Notes under the pieces: generated by a model
What the model saw: the letters and a program-made list of their open reading frames with translations, nothing else
Databases searched by the model: none
Told to the model about the DNA's origin: nothing
Source: DASYQD01 sp036005845
GTDB lineage: Bacteria; Acidobacteriota; Thermoanaerobaculia; Multivoradales; JAIOJS01
DNA length: 64,000 nt
Reading direction: 5' to 3'
NCBI GenBank assembly: GCA_036005845.1
Contig: DASYQD010000060.1
Location: 9,580-73,579, forward strand
Made by a program: the position numbers and the translations under genes
Part shown: piece after piece, positions 32,101 to 40,442 of the stretch
Layout of the letters: each line of letters begins with the position of its first letter
Numbering within the stretch: position 1 is the stretch's first letter

Positions 32101-34458
32101 TCACAGCCCCGGCAGCACAGCCTCGAGGATGCGCTTGACGGTGGCGACGATCGCATCGCGCGCGGCGGCGAAGAGCCCGGGCGTGCGGTAGCCGGTCTCG
32201 GGTCTCAGCGCGCGGACGTGCAGATGGCCGAGCGGGATGGTCGACTTGTTCTGGCGCCGCAGGAGGCTCGTGCGGTAGAAGATTTCGTTGGACAGGTAGC
32301 CCCCGCCGGACCCTTCGACCGCCCTCGCGCCGGGAGTGGGTTGGGTGGCGCCGGCGGGAGCCGCCGGGAGCTGCGTGAACTCCGTCTCGCCGGAGAGCGG
32401 CGCGCTCCTCCCGAGCTCGCCGCGGATGCGGTCGGCCGGCGACAGGCCCCCTCCCGGCGGCGTCTCTTCGAGCCCCGAGGTGAGGAACTCCGGGCCGCCC
32501 GGCCGCAGGCCTCCCGGCTCGACGGGCGCCGTCGGAGTGCCGCCGGTCAACACGCCGAGGTTGTCGCTGGCGGGGGTGGAGCGGCCCCGCCCCGCGAACC
32601 GCTCGACCTCCGTGGCGTCGCCGCCCTGGCTGATCGTCATCACCATGTCGACGGCATTGGGCGTCGAAAGCCAAGGACCGAAGAAGCCCTCGACGACGCC
32701 GGCGTCGAAGTCGGCGAAGCGGACCGGGAAGACGACGCCTTCGACGTCGCCGGTGACGCTGCCGTTCTTCACCTGAGTGCCGTCCAGCGCCAACACCGCT
32801 GCACCGGAAGGGTTGCCACGGCTGGGGTCGGGGCCGAGCTGGAATGGGTCAAAGCCGCTGATGAGGATGCGCTTGTTGCCCGCGGTGCCGGGGAACCGCG
32901 CGGTGTCCATGCCGCGCGACGTGCGCTCGAGCCGCTGGATCAACGCTTCGCGGTCAGTGTCGTTGAGACTGAAGCTTGGCTCCCACCGCCGCAGCGCGCG
33001 CGTCAGCTGGAGACGGGCCCAGTAGAGCGGGCGGTCGTCGGTATTCGCGCCGGTGGCGGTCTGCGCGCGCTGGGTGGCGACGCGCCAGAGCTCGTGACCG
33101 TGATCGTCGACGACCTGCTGTGCCGCGGCGAGATCGCCCGCGCCGGCAAGCGCCTGCTCGAAGGCGGGCAGGAAGCGGTCGAAGCCGCTGCCGGCGAGGA
33201 TCTGCTGCGGCACCGCGCCCTCGACCTGCTTTTCCTCGTGGGTCTGCGCGCAGCTTCGGCACCGCTGCAGCCGCAGGCCCGAGGCGAGCCGCGGCGCCGG
33301 CCGCAGCGACTGGCGGCCGCCCCACAGCGACATCGTCGCGGCGGCGGCGGCGAGATCGGCGTCGCGCTCGAGGGGCTGGTAGCCGGCTGCGCCCGCGGCA
33401 GCGGCGGCGGCATCACCGTTGGCCTGCTGCGCCACGTGCGCGAGCTCGTGGGCGAGCAGCGCATCGCCGGCAAGCGTGCCGGGGCGGTACTTGTGCGGCG
33501 CGAAGGCGACGTGCTCGCCGACGGTGAATGCCTTGGCGTCCAGCCGCGACGCGAGGCTGGCGGCGCTGCCGTCGTCGTGCACGCGCACGCGCGCGAAGCT
33601 GCGGCCGAGCGCGGACTCCATCCGCGAACGGACCGCGCCGTCGAGCGGCCGGCCCTCGCCGAGCTGATCGCGCAGGTCGCGCGGATCGCCGGGATCGCGC
33701 GGCCCTCCCGAGTTGGCCTTGAAGAAGATGCCGCCGAGCCCGCCGAGGCCGCCGGTAAAGTCACCCACTCCACCTGCTAGACCGCCCAGCGCGCCGAGCC
33801 CCGGCAGTCCCATCCCCGGCAGCGGGATGCCGGGCGGGACGCCGGTAATCTCGCCGGTGCGCGCCCAGGTCTCGACGCTGGTGCGCACGCGCGCGGCGAT
33901 GAGCGCGACGTAGCCCTCGGCCGTCGTTGGCCGCGGGCCCTCGCCGGCGAAGCGCGGCAGGTCGCGATTGATGCGATCGACACCCTCGGCTTCGTAGCGG
34001 CCGAGCCAGAACTCGATCAGCGGGCAGCCCTGGGCCGAGTGCTCGGTGCCGGCGAGCCCGGCCTCGGCGGCGGCGCAGACCTCGGCCCGCAGCCGGGCGA
34101 GGAACTCGCTCTTCTTCATCTGCCCGGGCGCGGGGGTCTCCGTCGAGTCGTCGACGACGACCATGGCGGCCGGTTCGTCGCGGCTGGTCTCAACAGCGGG
34201 CTCTAGCTCGCGGTCGGCGGCCGGTCGCGAGCTCGGCTCGACGGTCCCCGTAGGCGGCGGCGTCTCGACGTCGGCTGCGCCGCGCCGCTTGGCCTGCACC
34301 AGCATGCCGCCGATCACCCGACCCGTCGCCTCGTTGCCGCTCGCGCGCTGCAGGTCGAGGAGGGACGAGACGGGCGCGTGCGTACTTGCCGGTGAAGGTG
34401 ACTTCCCCTCTCCAACGTGGGATGACGGCTTGCGCGTCCGCTGCTCGTGCTTGGCCAT
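32101..34458 (-). CDS. DUF4157 protein with C-terminal pyroglutamyl-peptidase-like domain (eCIS cargo candidate)
   Basis: The protein has 785 residues. Segments in order: an N-terminal eCIS motif (SSLLDLQRASGNEATG, 31-46), a conserved helical region (~112-215), DUF4157 (~265-345) with HELAH at 337-341, a Cys pair (400-403), a linker module (HGHELWR at 453-459), and residues ~528-755 resembling peptidase C15. The C15 signatures seen are ISGFDPFQ, GNPSG, VERFAG with E619, YLSNEIFY and LGHLHV with H747. In pyroglutamyl peptidases the YLSN position is the nucleophile Cys (VCNHLFY); here it is S723. It may be a cargo whose peptidase activity is lost or altered. It shares ~200 residues with the tandem DUF4157 protein upstream. 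Confidence 0.8.
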   Translation of the reverse strand: MAKHEQRTRKPSSHVGEGKSPSPASTHAPVSSLLDLQRASGNEATGRVIGGMLVQAKRRGAADVETPPPTGTVEPSSRPAADRELEPAVETSRDEPAAMVVVDDSTETPAPGQMKKSEFLARLRAEVCAAAEAGLAGTEHSAQGCPLIEFWLGRYEAEGVDRINRDLPRFAGEGPRPTTAEGYVALIAARVRTSVETWARTGEITGVPPGIPLPGMGLPGLGALGGLAGGVGDFTGGLGGLGGIFFKANSGGPRDPGDPRDLRDQLGEGRPLDGAVRSRMESALGRSFARVRVHDDGSAASLASRLDAKAFTVGEHVAFAPHKYRPGTLAGDALLAHELAHVAQQANGDAAAAAAGAAGYQPLERDADLAAAAATMSLWGGRQSLRPAPRLASGLRLQRCRSCAQTHEEKQVEGAVPQQILAGSGFDRFLPAFEQALAGAGDLAAAQQVVDDHGHELWRVATQRAQTATGANTDDRPLYWARLQLTRALRRWEPSFSLNDTDREALIQRLERTSRGMDTARFPGTAGNKRILISGFDPFQLGPDPSRGNPSGAAVLALDGTQVKNGSVTGDVEGVVFPVRFADFDAGVVEGFFGPWLSTPNAVDMVMTISQGGDATEVERFAGRGRSTPASDNLGVLTGGTPTAPVEPGGLRPGGPEFLTSGLEETPPGGGLSPADRIRGELGRSAPLSGETEFTQLPAAPAGATQPTPGARAVEGSGGGYLSNEIFYRTSLLRRQNKSTIPLGHLHVRALRPETGYRTPGLFAAARDAIVATVKRILEAVLPGL

Positions 34459-34473
34459 GCTGCGGACGACGCC

Positions 34474-35601
34474 TCAACCTCGGGGCTCTACCAGCAGATG
34501 GAACACGCCGTGGTCGCCGCGGATCAACCGGCTCGACGCGGCGGGGTGGCGCAGGCGCAGTATCAGCGCCGCCACGCCTTTCGCCGCCGCCTCGGTCAGC
34601 GCTTCGTCGCGGCCGGAGAGGGCGTAGTGGGCGCGGCTGTGGTGAAGAGCACCGGCCGACAGCCGGAGCCCCAGCGAGGTGCAGGACACCAACGGCGCTC
34701 CGCTCGCGGCAACCGGCCGCGCCGCGAGCTCGACGAGCGCGGCGGCGACTTCGGAGACGTGGCGCGCCGCGAAGAAGCGATGCGTGGGCCGCAGCCGCCG
34801 ATGGAGAGTCACCATCGCCGTAGCGACGGCGAGCGCGATCGCTGTCGCCAGATGCCAGCGCACGAACGGCAGTAGGCCCGCCGCCTCGGCGATCGTCGTT
34901 CCCATCACGACGAGACCGGCCGTCCACTGCGCCTCGGAGAAGCCGAGCGCGTAGGGCCGCGCGGCGTCGCCGCGCGCGAACTCCAACGCGAAGCGCAGCG
35001 CGCCATAGCCGACGAGATAGGTGGCGAGCGCGGTGCCCGCGGGCCGGCCGGAAAGCACGCTGGCTGCCCCCGCGATGGCGAGCGCGAAGAGGCAGAGGGA
35101 CTCGACTGCTTGGATGGGGAACAGGCGAACGCCCAGGAACGCACTGTCCAACCCGTGCTCGACGTGCTCGCCGCCATAGCGCACGCCCCAGCGATGCGGC
35201 CGGCCATGGCAGCAGCCAGCCATCAGGCAGCCCAACCTGCCGAACGCCTGCACCAGCGCGAGGGCGGGACCGATGACGTCGAGGCAGGGAAGGAGCGGGT
35301 GACCGCCGAGCGCGAGGCCGCCGGCCCCGGCCGCGAGGACGGCGAGCTGATAGTGATAGAAGGTGTAGGTCTCTCTGCGGATGAAGAGTTCCGTCGTGAG
35401 CGCCAGCGCACCGGCGGCGACCAGCCCGGAGGCGACTCCCACCACCAGCGCCAGCATCGCGAGGCCGGTCGCCAACCCGAGAGCGACGGCGAAGAGTGCT
35501 CCTGCCGTGATGCCAGTGCAGACGAAAAACCCGTAGAACGGCCAGCGGCGCCCGCCGAGCCGGAACGTGGGTCTGACGACGGCGAAGGTCCGCGGCTCCA
35601 C
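34474..35601 (-). CDS. Lgt-like integral membrane protein in the eCIS operon
   Basis: The protein has 375 residues with about seven hydrophobic segments. FGRLGCLMAGCCHGRPHRWG (120-139) corresponds to the signature loop of prolipoprotein diacylglyceryl transferase, and LVGYGALRFALEFARGD resembles its later conserved Arg/Glu region. Lgt transfers diacylglycerol from phosphatidylglycerol to lipobox cysteines. The extra C-terminal ~110 residues (after ~265) are not part of Lgt and read as soluble. It starts at GTG 35601 after GGAGAG. The position inside the eCIS operon suggests a dedicated lipid-modification or membrane-attachment step, but a housekeeping role cannot be excluded. Confidence 0.7.
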   Translation of the reverse strand: MEPRTFAVVRPTFRLGGRRWPFYGFFVCTGITAGALFAVALGLATGLAMLALVVGVASGLVAAGALALTTELFIRRETYTFYHYQLAVLAAGAGGLALGGHPLLPCLDVIGPALALVQAFGRLGCLMAGCCHGRPHRWGVRYGGEHVEHGLDSAFLGVRLFPIQAVESLCLFALAIAGAASVLSGRPAGTALATYLVGYGALRFALEFARGDAARPYALGFSEAQWTAGLVVMGTTIAEAAGLLPFVRWHLATAIALAVATAMVTLHRRLRPTHRFFAARHVSEVAAALVELAARPVAASGAPLVSCTSLGLRLSAGALHHSRAHYALSGRDEALTEAAAKGVAALILRLRHPAASSRLIRGDHGVFHLLVEPRG

Positions 35602-35619
35602 CAGGTTTCTCTCCGCCGG

Positions 35620-36069
35620 CTACGCGCTCGTCGCGATCAAAGTGCCGTGGTCGTAGTCGAGCAGTTTGACCACCCGTCCTTCGGCATCCCAGTGCGTGAA
35701 ACGGCCATGGTGGAGGCCATTCACGTAGGAGCCCGCGGACTCCTGCCGCCCGTTGGCGTGCCATGTCGTCCACGGCCCGGTCGGCTTGCCCTCGTGGAAG
35801 CTGCCGCCACCCGCGAGCTGCCCGTTGCTGTGCCAGAAGCGCCAGGGACCCTCCTTGAGCCCCTCGCGGTACTCACCGGCCGCGGCTCGCGCACCGTTGG
35901 CGTGCCACGTCACCGAAGGTCCGTGGCGCGTCCCGTCGGGGCGCATGCACGCCGCCTCAGGGCGGCCATCGATGGTGATCTCGAGCCCGTTCGCGTCCCT
36001 CGGCCCTACCAAGCTGGTGCCTGGAGGGCAAGACCTGCGTAGGCCATCGAGCTCCCCACTCTCGCTCAA
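35620..36069 (-). CDS. MORN-type repeat protein
   Basis: The protein has 149 residues with four repeats of about 23 residues of the form HGPxxxWHANGxxxxxGxYxxGxxxG: around HGPSVTWHANG, EGPWRFWHSNG, TGPWTTWHANG and HGRFTHWDAEG. These match the bacterial MORN_2 variant that forms a flat beta-meander. It starts at TTG 36069 after GAGGAAG. No signal peptide is seen, so it is either cytosolic or part of the particle. Similar repeats occur in toxins, antitoxins and surface proteins; here a particle-attached or immunity role is only a guess. It sits between the two DUF4157 cargo candidates. Confidence 0.7.
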   Translation of the reverse strand: MSESGELDGLRRSCPPGTSLVGPRDANGLEITIDGRPEAACMRPDGTRHGPSVTWHANGARAAAGEYREGLKEGPWRFWHSNGQLAGGGSFHEGKPTGPWTTWHANGRQESAGSYVNGLHHGRFTHWDAEGRVVKLLDYDHGTLIATSA

Positions 36070-36106
36070 GGATCTTCCTCGTCCACTGCTTGCGGACCGG
36101 CCCCGC

Positions 36107-38674
36107 TCACGGACATGGGTCCCCCGCGGCGCAGTTGCTGTTCCGGTTCAGAGTGATGCCGGCGTTCCGGAAGACGATCGTGTTTTGCAGCAGCGGCCCA
36201 CACCCGCCCGCGGTGATGTCCTGGTCCAGCTTGATGCACAAGCCGGCCGGCAGCCCTGCCGGTGATGCGGCGCTCAGCGTGTCCATGACTTCACCGTCGA
36301 CGTTCGTCGCCGCGTCGCCGAAGGTGAAAGCCGCCGCGTGGCTCTCCTTGCACTTGGTGATCGTCTCGTCTACGCAGATGCCGGCGCCCATCGCGGTGTC
36401 AAACTGGTCCTGCACGGTGTAGACGATGACCGTCTTGATGAACGTCGGCCCCGAGGTGGGAGTGTCCGTTGCTACCATCTTGCTCGGCTGTCGCACGGTC
36501 ACCAGATGCGGGGTCGAGCACTTCCCGTCGGTGACCTCGACGGTGACGTCATCCTTCGCCACGCTCTTCGCCGTTCCCTTGATGGCGACGCTGGGGCCCG
36601 TGCTGGCGCCGTCGATCGCGGCCTTGTCGGCGCCCTTGGTAATGCTCCACTGCAGCGTCGCGCCCGCTGCCCCGCCGCTGGCGGTGAGCGCAAGGTTGGG
36701 CGCGGGGAAATCGCCGCAGGACGGCGCATCGGAGGGCACGTAGTCGGCGCAGTAGTGGTTCACTTCATGGACGCCGGCGACGTTGATGCCGCAAGTGCTG
36801 CGCTTCTTGCCGCAATTGCAGCGCTGCAGGCGCAGCCCGGAGCTCAGCCTGGGGGTCGCCCGCTGCGGTAGGCGGAGCCCCGGCAGTCGCAACCCCCACA
36901 GCGACGCCATCGCTCCCACCGCCGCCAAGTCGGCATCGCGCTCGAGAGCGCCGTACGAAGGATCGCCGACTCGCAGCGGTTGCTGCGATTCCGCCGCTCC
37001 GCTCTGCTGCGCCACGTGCGCCAGCTCATGGGCCATCAGCGCGTCGCCGACCAGAGTTCCGGGCCGGTACTGCTGCGCGCCGAAGGCAACGTGCTCACCG
37101 ACCGTGAAGGCGCGCGCGTTGAGACGGTCGGACAGCGCCGCAGCGGGCCCATCGGTGTGCACCTGCACGTGCGCGAAGCTGCGCCCGAAGACGGACTCCA
37201 TGCGCGAGCGAGTGCCGCCGTCGAGCGGCTGGCCGGCGCCGAGCTGGCTACGGAGGGCCTGCGGGCTGCCGGGGTCCCGGGCGCCTCCGGGCAGCGCCTT
37301 GAAGAAGACGCCGCCGAGCGACGACAAGGCCGCTGTGGCACCCTGCAAGCCGGGCAGGTTCATGCCGGGCAGCGGTATGCCGCCGGGCACGCCACTCAGC
37401 TCGCCAGTCTGCGCCCACGTTGTCACGCCCTGGCGAACACGATCGGCGATGAGCGCGATGTACTCGTCGGCGGTCGTCGGGCGCGGCCCTGCCGCCTCCA
37501 CGAAGCGGCCGAGGTCACGGTTGAGACGCTCGGCGCTTTGACCTTCGTAGTAACCGAACCAGAAATCGATCACCGGGCAGCCGTTCGCCTCGTGCTCGGT
37601 ACCCGCGAGACCGGTCTCGGCGGCGCCGCAAACCTCGGGGCGCAGGCGGGCGAGGAAGTCGCTCTTCCTCATCTGTCCCTCGCCGACCTCGACCGCGTCA
37701 TCGTCCACGATCACCGTTGCGGCGGGCGCCTGCTGGGCCGGAGCTGGGTCCGCTAGAGCCGGCTCCGCCGGCGAGGCTTCGGAGGCGCGTTCGGGTGCGC
37801 TCGGGGTGGGCTCCGGCGCCGGCTGAGGAGTTGGCTGCTCGCGTGCGGGAGCGGCAGGCTCCGCAGTGGCTTCGCCGGCAAGCGGCGATCGCTGCAGCAG
37901 CGGCTTGCGCCGCGCCACCAGCGGCGTCTGCTGGACGACGTGGGTGAGCTCGTGGGCGAGCAGGCGACGGCCGCCGGCCGTCTCCGGCGACCACTCGCCG
38001 GTGCCGAAGACGACGTCGTTGCCGACCGTGAAGGCGCGCGCACCGACTGCCCGCGCCGCCTCGCCCGCTGCCGCGCCGGTGTGCACGCGCACCGCCCCGA
38101 AGTCATGCCCGAAGCGTGGCTCGAAAACGCTTCTGACCGGCGTCGGCAGCGGCCGACCCGCGCCTTGGAGAGCGGCGACGCGTCCTTCGAACGCGGGAGG
38201 CGACGGCACGGGCGAGTCCGACTTCGGCTGGACCAGCTGCTCTTCTTCGTGACAGCGGCACTGACGCTGGACCAGCTCCTCGTCGTGGCAATGACACTCG
38301 CGCTGCACCAGACCGTCGCCGACCGCCGCCTTGCCTTGGAGGAGCTCCTCCTCGCAGTCGGCGCACATGCGCTGCACGCCGGCTCCGCCGCGCACCGCCG
38401 AGATCGCCACCGGCGACGGGTCGCCTTGGCGCAGGACCGCTTCGGCGATGCGATCGGCCTCCCGTTCGTAGGCGTCGCCCGGCGGCCCGATCCGCAGCTT
38501 GGGCTGGAGGAGCGCGCCGCCGAGAAGGTGACCGACGCTGCGATTGCCGGTGGCCTGCTGGAGGCCGAGAAGCGTCGACACCAACCCGAGGGCCGCGGGC
38601 GGCGGCGACTCGGACCGCGCGCCGCGCGACGCCGGCTCGCTCGCCTTGGCCGCGGTCGAGGTCTTCTCGCTCAT
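36107..38674 (-). CDS. Tandem DUF4157 protein (eCIS cargo candidate)
   Basis: The protein has 855 residues. After the N-terminal eCIS motif (STLLGLQQATGNRSVGHLL, 33-51) come a Cys/His-rich stretch (CADC 104-107, CHCH 127-130, CRCH 139-142), DUF4157 copy 1 with HELTH at 241-245, a Pro/Ala linker, the helical region shared with the 785-residue neighbour, DUF4157 copy 2 with HELAH at 549-553, a CNCGKKRSTCG metal-like motif (619-629) and a C-terminal Ig-like, Cys-containing region (~655-855). DUF4157 is the commonest eCIS-associated effector domain and resembles a metallopeptidase. The C-terminal domain was not assigned to a family. Confidence 0.8.
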   Translation of the reverse strand: MSEKTSTAAKASEPASRGARSESPPPAALGLVSTLLGLQQATGNRSVGHLLGGALLQPKLRIGPPGDAYEREADRIAEAVLRQGDPSPVAISAVRGGAGVQRMCADCEEELLQGKAAVGDGLVQRECHCHDEELVQRQCRCHEEEQLVQPKSDSPVPSPPAFEGRVAALQGAGRPLPTPVRSVFEPRFGHDFGAVRVHTGAAAGEAARAVGARAFTVGNDVVFGTGEWSPETAGGRRLLAHELTHVVQQTPLVARRKPLLQRSPLAGEATAEPAAPAREQPTPQPAPEPTPSAPERASEASPAEPALADPAPAQQAPAATVIVDDDAVEVGEGQMRKSDFLARLRPEVCGAAETGLAGTEHEANGCPVIDFWFGYYEGQSAERLNRDLGRFVEAAGPRPTTADEYIALIADRVRQGVTTWAQTGELSGVPGGIPLPGMNLPGLQGATAALSSLGGVFFKALPGGARDPGSPQALRSQLGAGQPLDGGTRSRMESVFGRSFAHVQVHTDGPAAALSDRLNARAFTVGEHVAFGAQQYRPGTLVGDALMAHELAHVAQQSGAAESQQPLRVGDPSYGALERDADLAAVGAMASLWGLRLPGLRLPQRATPRLSSGLRLQRCNCGKKRSTCGINVAGVHEVNHYCADYVPSDAPSCGDFPAPNLALTASGGAAGATLQWSITKGADKAAIDGASTGPSVAIKGTAKSVAKDDVTVEVTDGKCSTPHLVTVRQPSKMVATDTPTSGPTFIKTVIVYTVQDQFDTAMGAGICVDETITKCKESHAAAFTFGDAATNVDGEVMDTLSAASPAGLPAGLCIKLDQDITAGGCGPLLQNTIVFRNAGITLNRNSNCAAGDPCP

Positions 38675-38677
38675 GCG

Positions 38678-39082
38678 CTACGGCAGGCTCAGCCGGAAGG
38701 GGATGTTCCGGCAGTTGTACTTCCTGCAGGTCTCCGGACGGTCCTCGTAGATGCCGCAGCGGCGCTCGCCGTCGAGGTACATGCAGCTGCCATCCGCTTG
38801 CTTGAGCAGCGTGTACTTGACCCCGGCCTCGCGCATGCGCTGGCACATGGCGCAGTCGCAACTCTCCGCAGCCTCCTTATAGCGATAGCGGCCGCTCTTG
38901 GCTTCTTCCTCGGTGAGCGAGACGAAGCCGTAGCCGGTGCAGCAGAGGGCGCCGCAATGCGGGCGGCATTGCTCGCAGTTGCCGTTGAAGTAGACGGTGC
39001 GGTTGGTCAACCGGAAGACCGGCTCGGCGGCGGCGACCGCGGTATCGGCCGGCAGCACCCGCAGCAGTGACGACAGGGTCAT
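38678..39082 (-). CDS. YkgJ-type CxxCxxCC cysteine-cluster protein
   Basis: The protein has 134 residues. NCEQCRPHCGALCC near residues 35-48 followed by CDCAMCQRM, CMY, CGIYEDRPETCRKY and NCRN is the PF03692 (YkgJ) pattern of conserved cysteines that binds Zn or an Fe-S cluster. ATG 39082 has GGAGGAG directly upstream. The gene is in the eCIS operon, 28 bases after its upstream neighbour and 3 bases before the tandem DUF4157 gene. A metal-insertion or modification role for the Cys-rich DUF4157 proteins would fit the context but is inference. Confidence 0.8.
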   Translation of the reverse strand: MTLSSLLRVLPADTAVAAAEPVFRLTNRTVYFNGNCEQCRPHCGALCCTGYGFVSLTEEEAKSGRYRYKEAAESCDCAMCQRMREAGVKYTLLKQADGSCMYLDGERRCGIYEDRPETCRKYNCRNIPFRLSLP

Positions 39083-39110
39083 GGCGCTCCTCCTTGCCGG
39101 GCCGGCCGGC

Positions 39111-40388
39111 TCACTTGCCTTCCGTCTTGCCCTTGCCCCGCGGAGCCCTTGGCGCGGCCGTCTTCGGCGACTGCGGCGCGCGCTCGTTCGGCTTCGCGGT
39201 GCCGTCAGGCGGCTGCGGCGTCGGCGACGGTGGTAGAGGCTTGGGGGGTGCCGGTAACGGAGGCGCCGTTTCACGGGCGCGGATCACCACCGCGTCGCCC
39301 CGGGCGGCGATCACTCGACTGGTGCCGCCCTTCTCGCGGATCTCCAACGTCCGGGGTCCGGGCTTGGCGGCGTTCGCCACCTCTGCTTTGAAGGTCAGCG
39401 CTCGGTGATCGCCGAGGACGCTGAGCTCGGAGATCTTGATTTCGGTCTCGTCGCCGAGGCTCGCCTCGACTTGGTCCGGAATTGCGTAGGCAGTCTTGAC
39501 GTGCACCGTGAAGGTGCCGCCCACGACCGGATCGCCATCCGTCACCTCGATGCTCTCGATGGCGCAGGCGTCGCCGCTGCACCGCCACCACAGGTGTCCG
39601 AGGGCGAGGACCTGGCGGCGCACCGAGCAGTTGTCGAGCCTTAGGATCTCGCCGTCGGCGTCGATTTCCACCCGCGCCAACACCACCCACGGGTCGTCGG
39701 GGCAGGGCGGGCACCCCGGCAGCGGCCCCTCGAAGAGGTGGTCGAGCTTCGGCGGGTCCTCGTGGCTAGGCGGCAGGTCGGGGAGCACGCAGATCTCGTA
39801 GCCGTCGCGGCAGCGCGAGTACTCGCACTGCGTCTCGTCGCAGCCGCAGCCGGCGGGCTGCGCGCGCACCGGTCGGCTCTTCGTCTCCTGGTAGCGGACG
39901 GCGACGTAGAGCGGCCCGGGCTCGCGCTGCACGTGGACGTCGATGCACCACGGATCGGGCGGCTCGCCGTGCTCGCCGCTCGCTCCCGTCTGGCCGCAGC
40001 TGCGCAGGTCGACGACCTGCTCGCGGTCGATGACGATCTCGTCGCCGTAAGGCCCGAGGACGTAGCCCGGTGTGACGCGTACTTTCCACCGTCGCGCGGC
40101 GGCGTTGCCCGCCGTCGGCGACGACCGCTCCACGTCGTTCCCCGCGGGCACGCCGCGGACCCGCACCGCACGCTCCTCCGCCAGCCGGCAGACGGCGGCG
40201 CCGCAGACGACGCCCCAGCCGTGGAGCAGCCGGTTGTGGCGGCGCAGCTTGTCGCGGAAGTACTGCTGCTCGAGGGTCAGCTCCGCCGGGGTGAGCAGCT
40301 GCCCCGGGTAGTAGCAGGGCCGCTCGATGACGCCGGCGGCGCAGGGGTCGGGTCCTGAATGGCAGCTACAGGAGGTCGACGTTCTCAT
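39111..40388 (-). CDS. eCIS paralogue family member A
   Basis: The protein has 425 residues. It shares with three other genes in this operon the pattern YxxxLL...(D/E)...EQxYxxxKxRxxNRLLHGWGVVCG near residues 27-62, then VTPGYVLGPYGDEIVI. Middle residues (~110-260) are Cys-rich, with CGCDETQCEYSRC. A predicted Ig-like segment follows (SIEVTDGDPVVGGTF, ~280-370), and the last ~55 residues are a Pro/Lys tail. ATG 40388 follows GAGGTGAGCG. No known function. Its position next to the spike and tail-associated genes suggests a structural part of the baseplate or fibre, but this is inference. Confidence 0.65.
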   Translation of the reverse strand: MRTSTSCSCHSGPDPCAAGVIERPCYYPGQLLTPAELTLEQQYFRDKLRRHNRLLHGWGVVCGAAVCRLAEERAVRVRGVPAGNDVERSSPTAGNAAARRWKVRVTPGYVLGPYGDEIVIDREQVVDLRSCGQTGASGEHGEPPDPWCIDVHVQREPGPLYVAVRYQETKSRPVRAQPAGCGCDETQCEYSRCRDGYEICVLPDLPPSHEDPPKLDHLFEGPLPGCPPCPDDPWVVLARVEIDADGEILRLDNCSVRRQVLALGHLWWRCSGDACAIESIEVTDGDPVVGGTFTVHVKTAYAIPDQVEASLGDETEIKISELSVLGDHRALTFKAEVANAAKPGPRTLEIREKGGTSRVIAARGDAVVIRARETAPPLPAPPKPLPPSPTPQPPDGTAKPNERAPQSPKTAAPRAPRGKGKTEGK

Positions 40389-40442
40389 CGCTCACCTCGT
40401 TCGGTTCACTGCGCAGGGTCACTGGTCGGGGTCACTCGTCAG

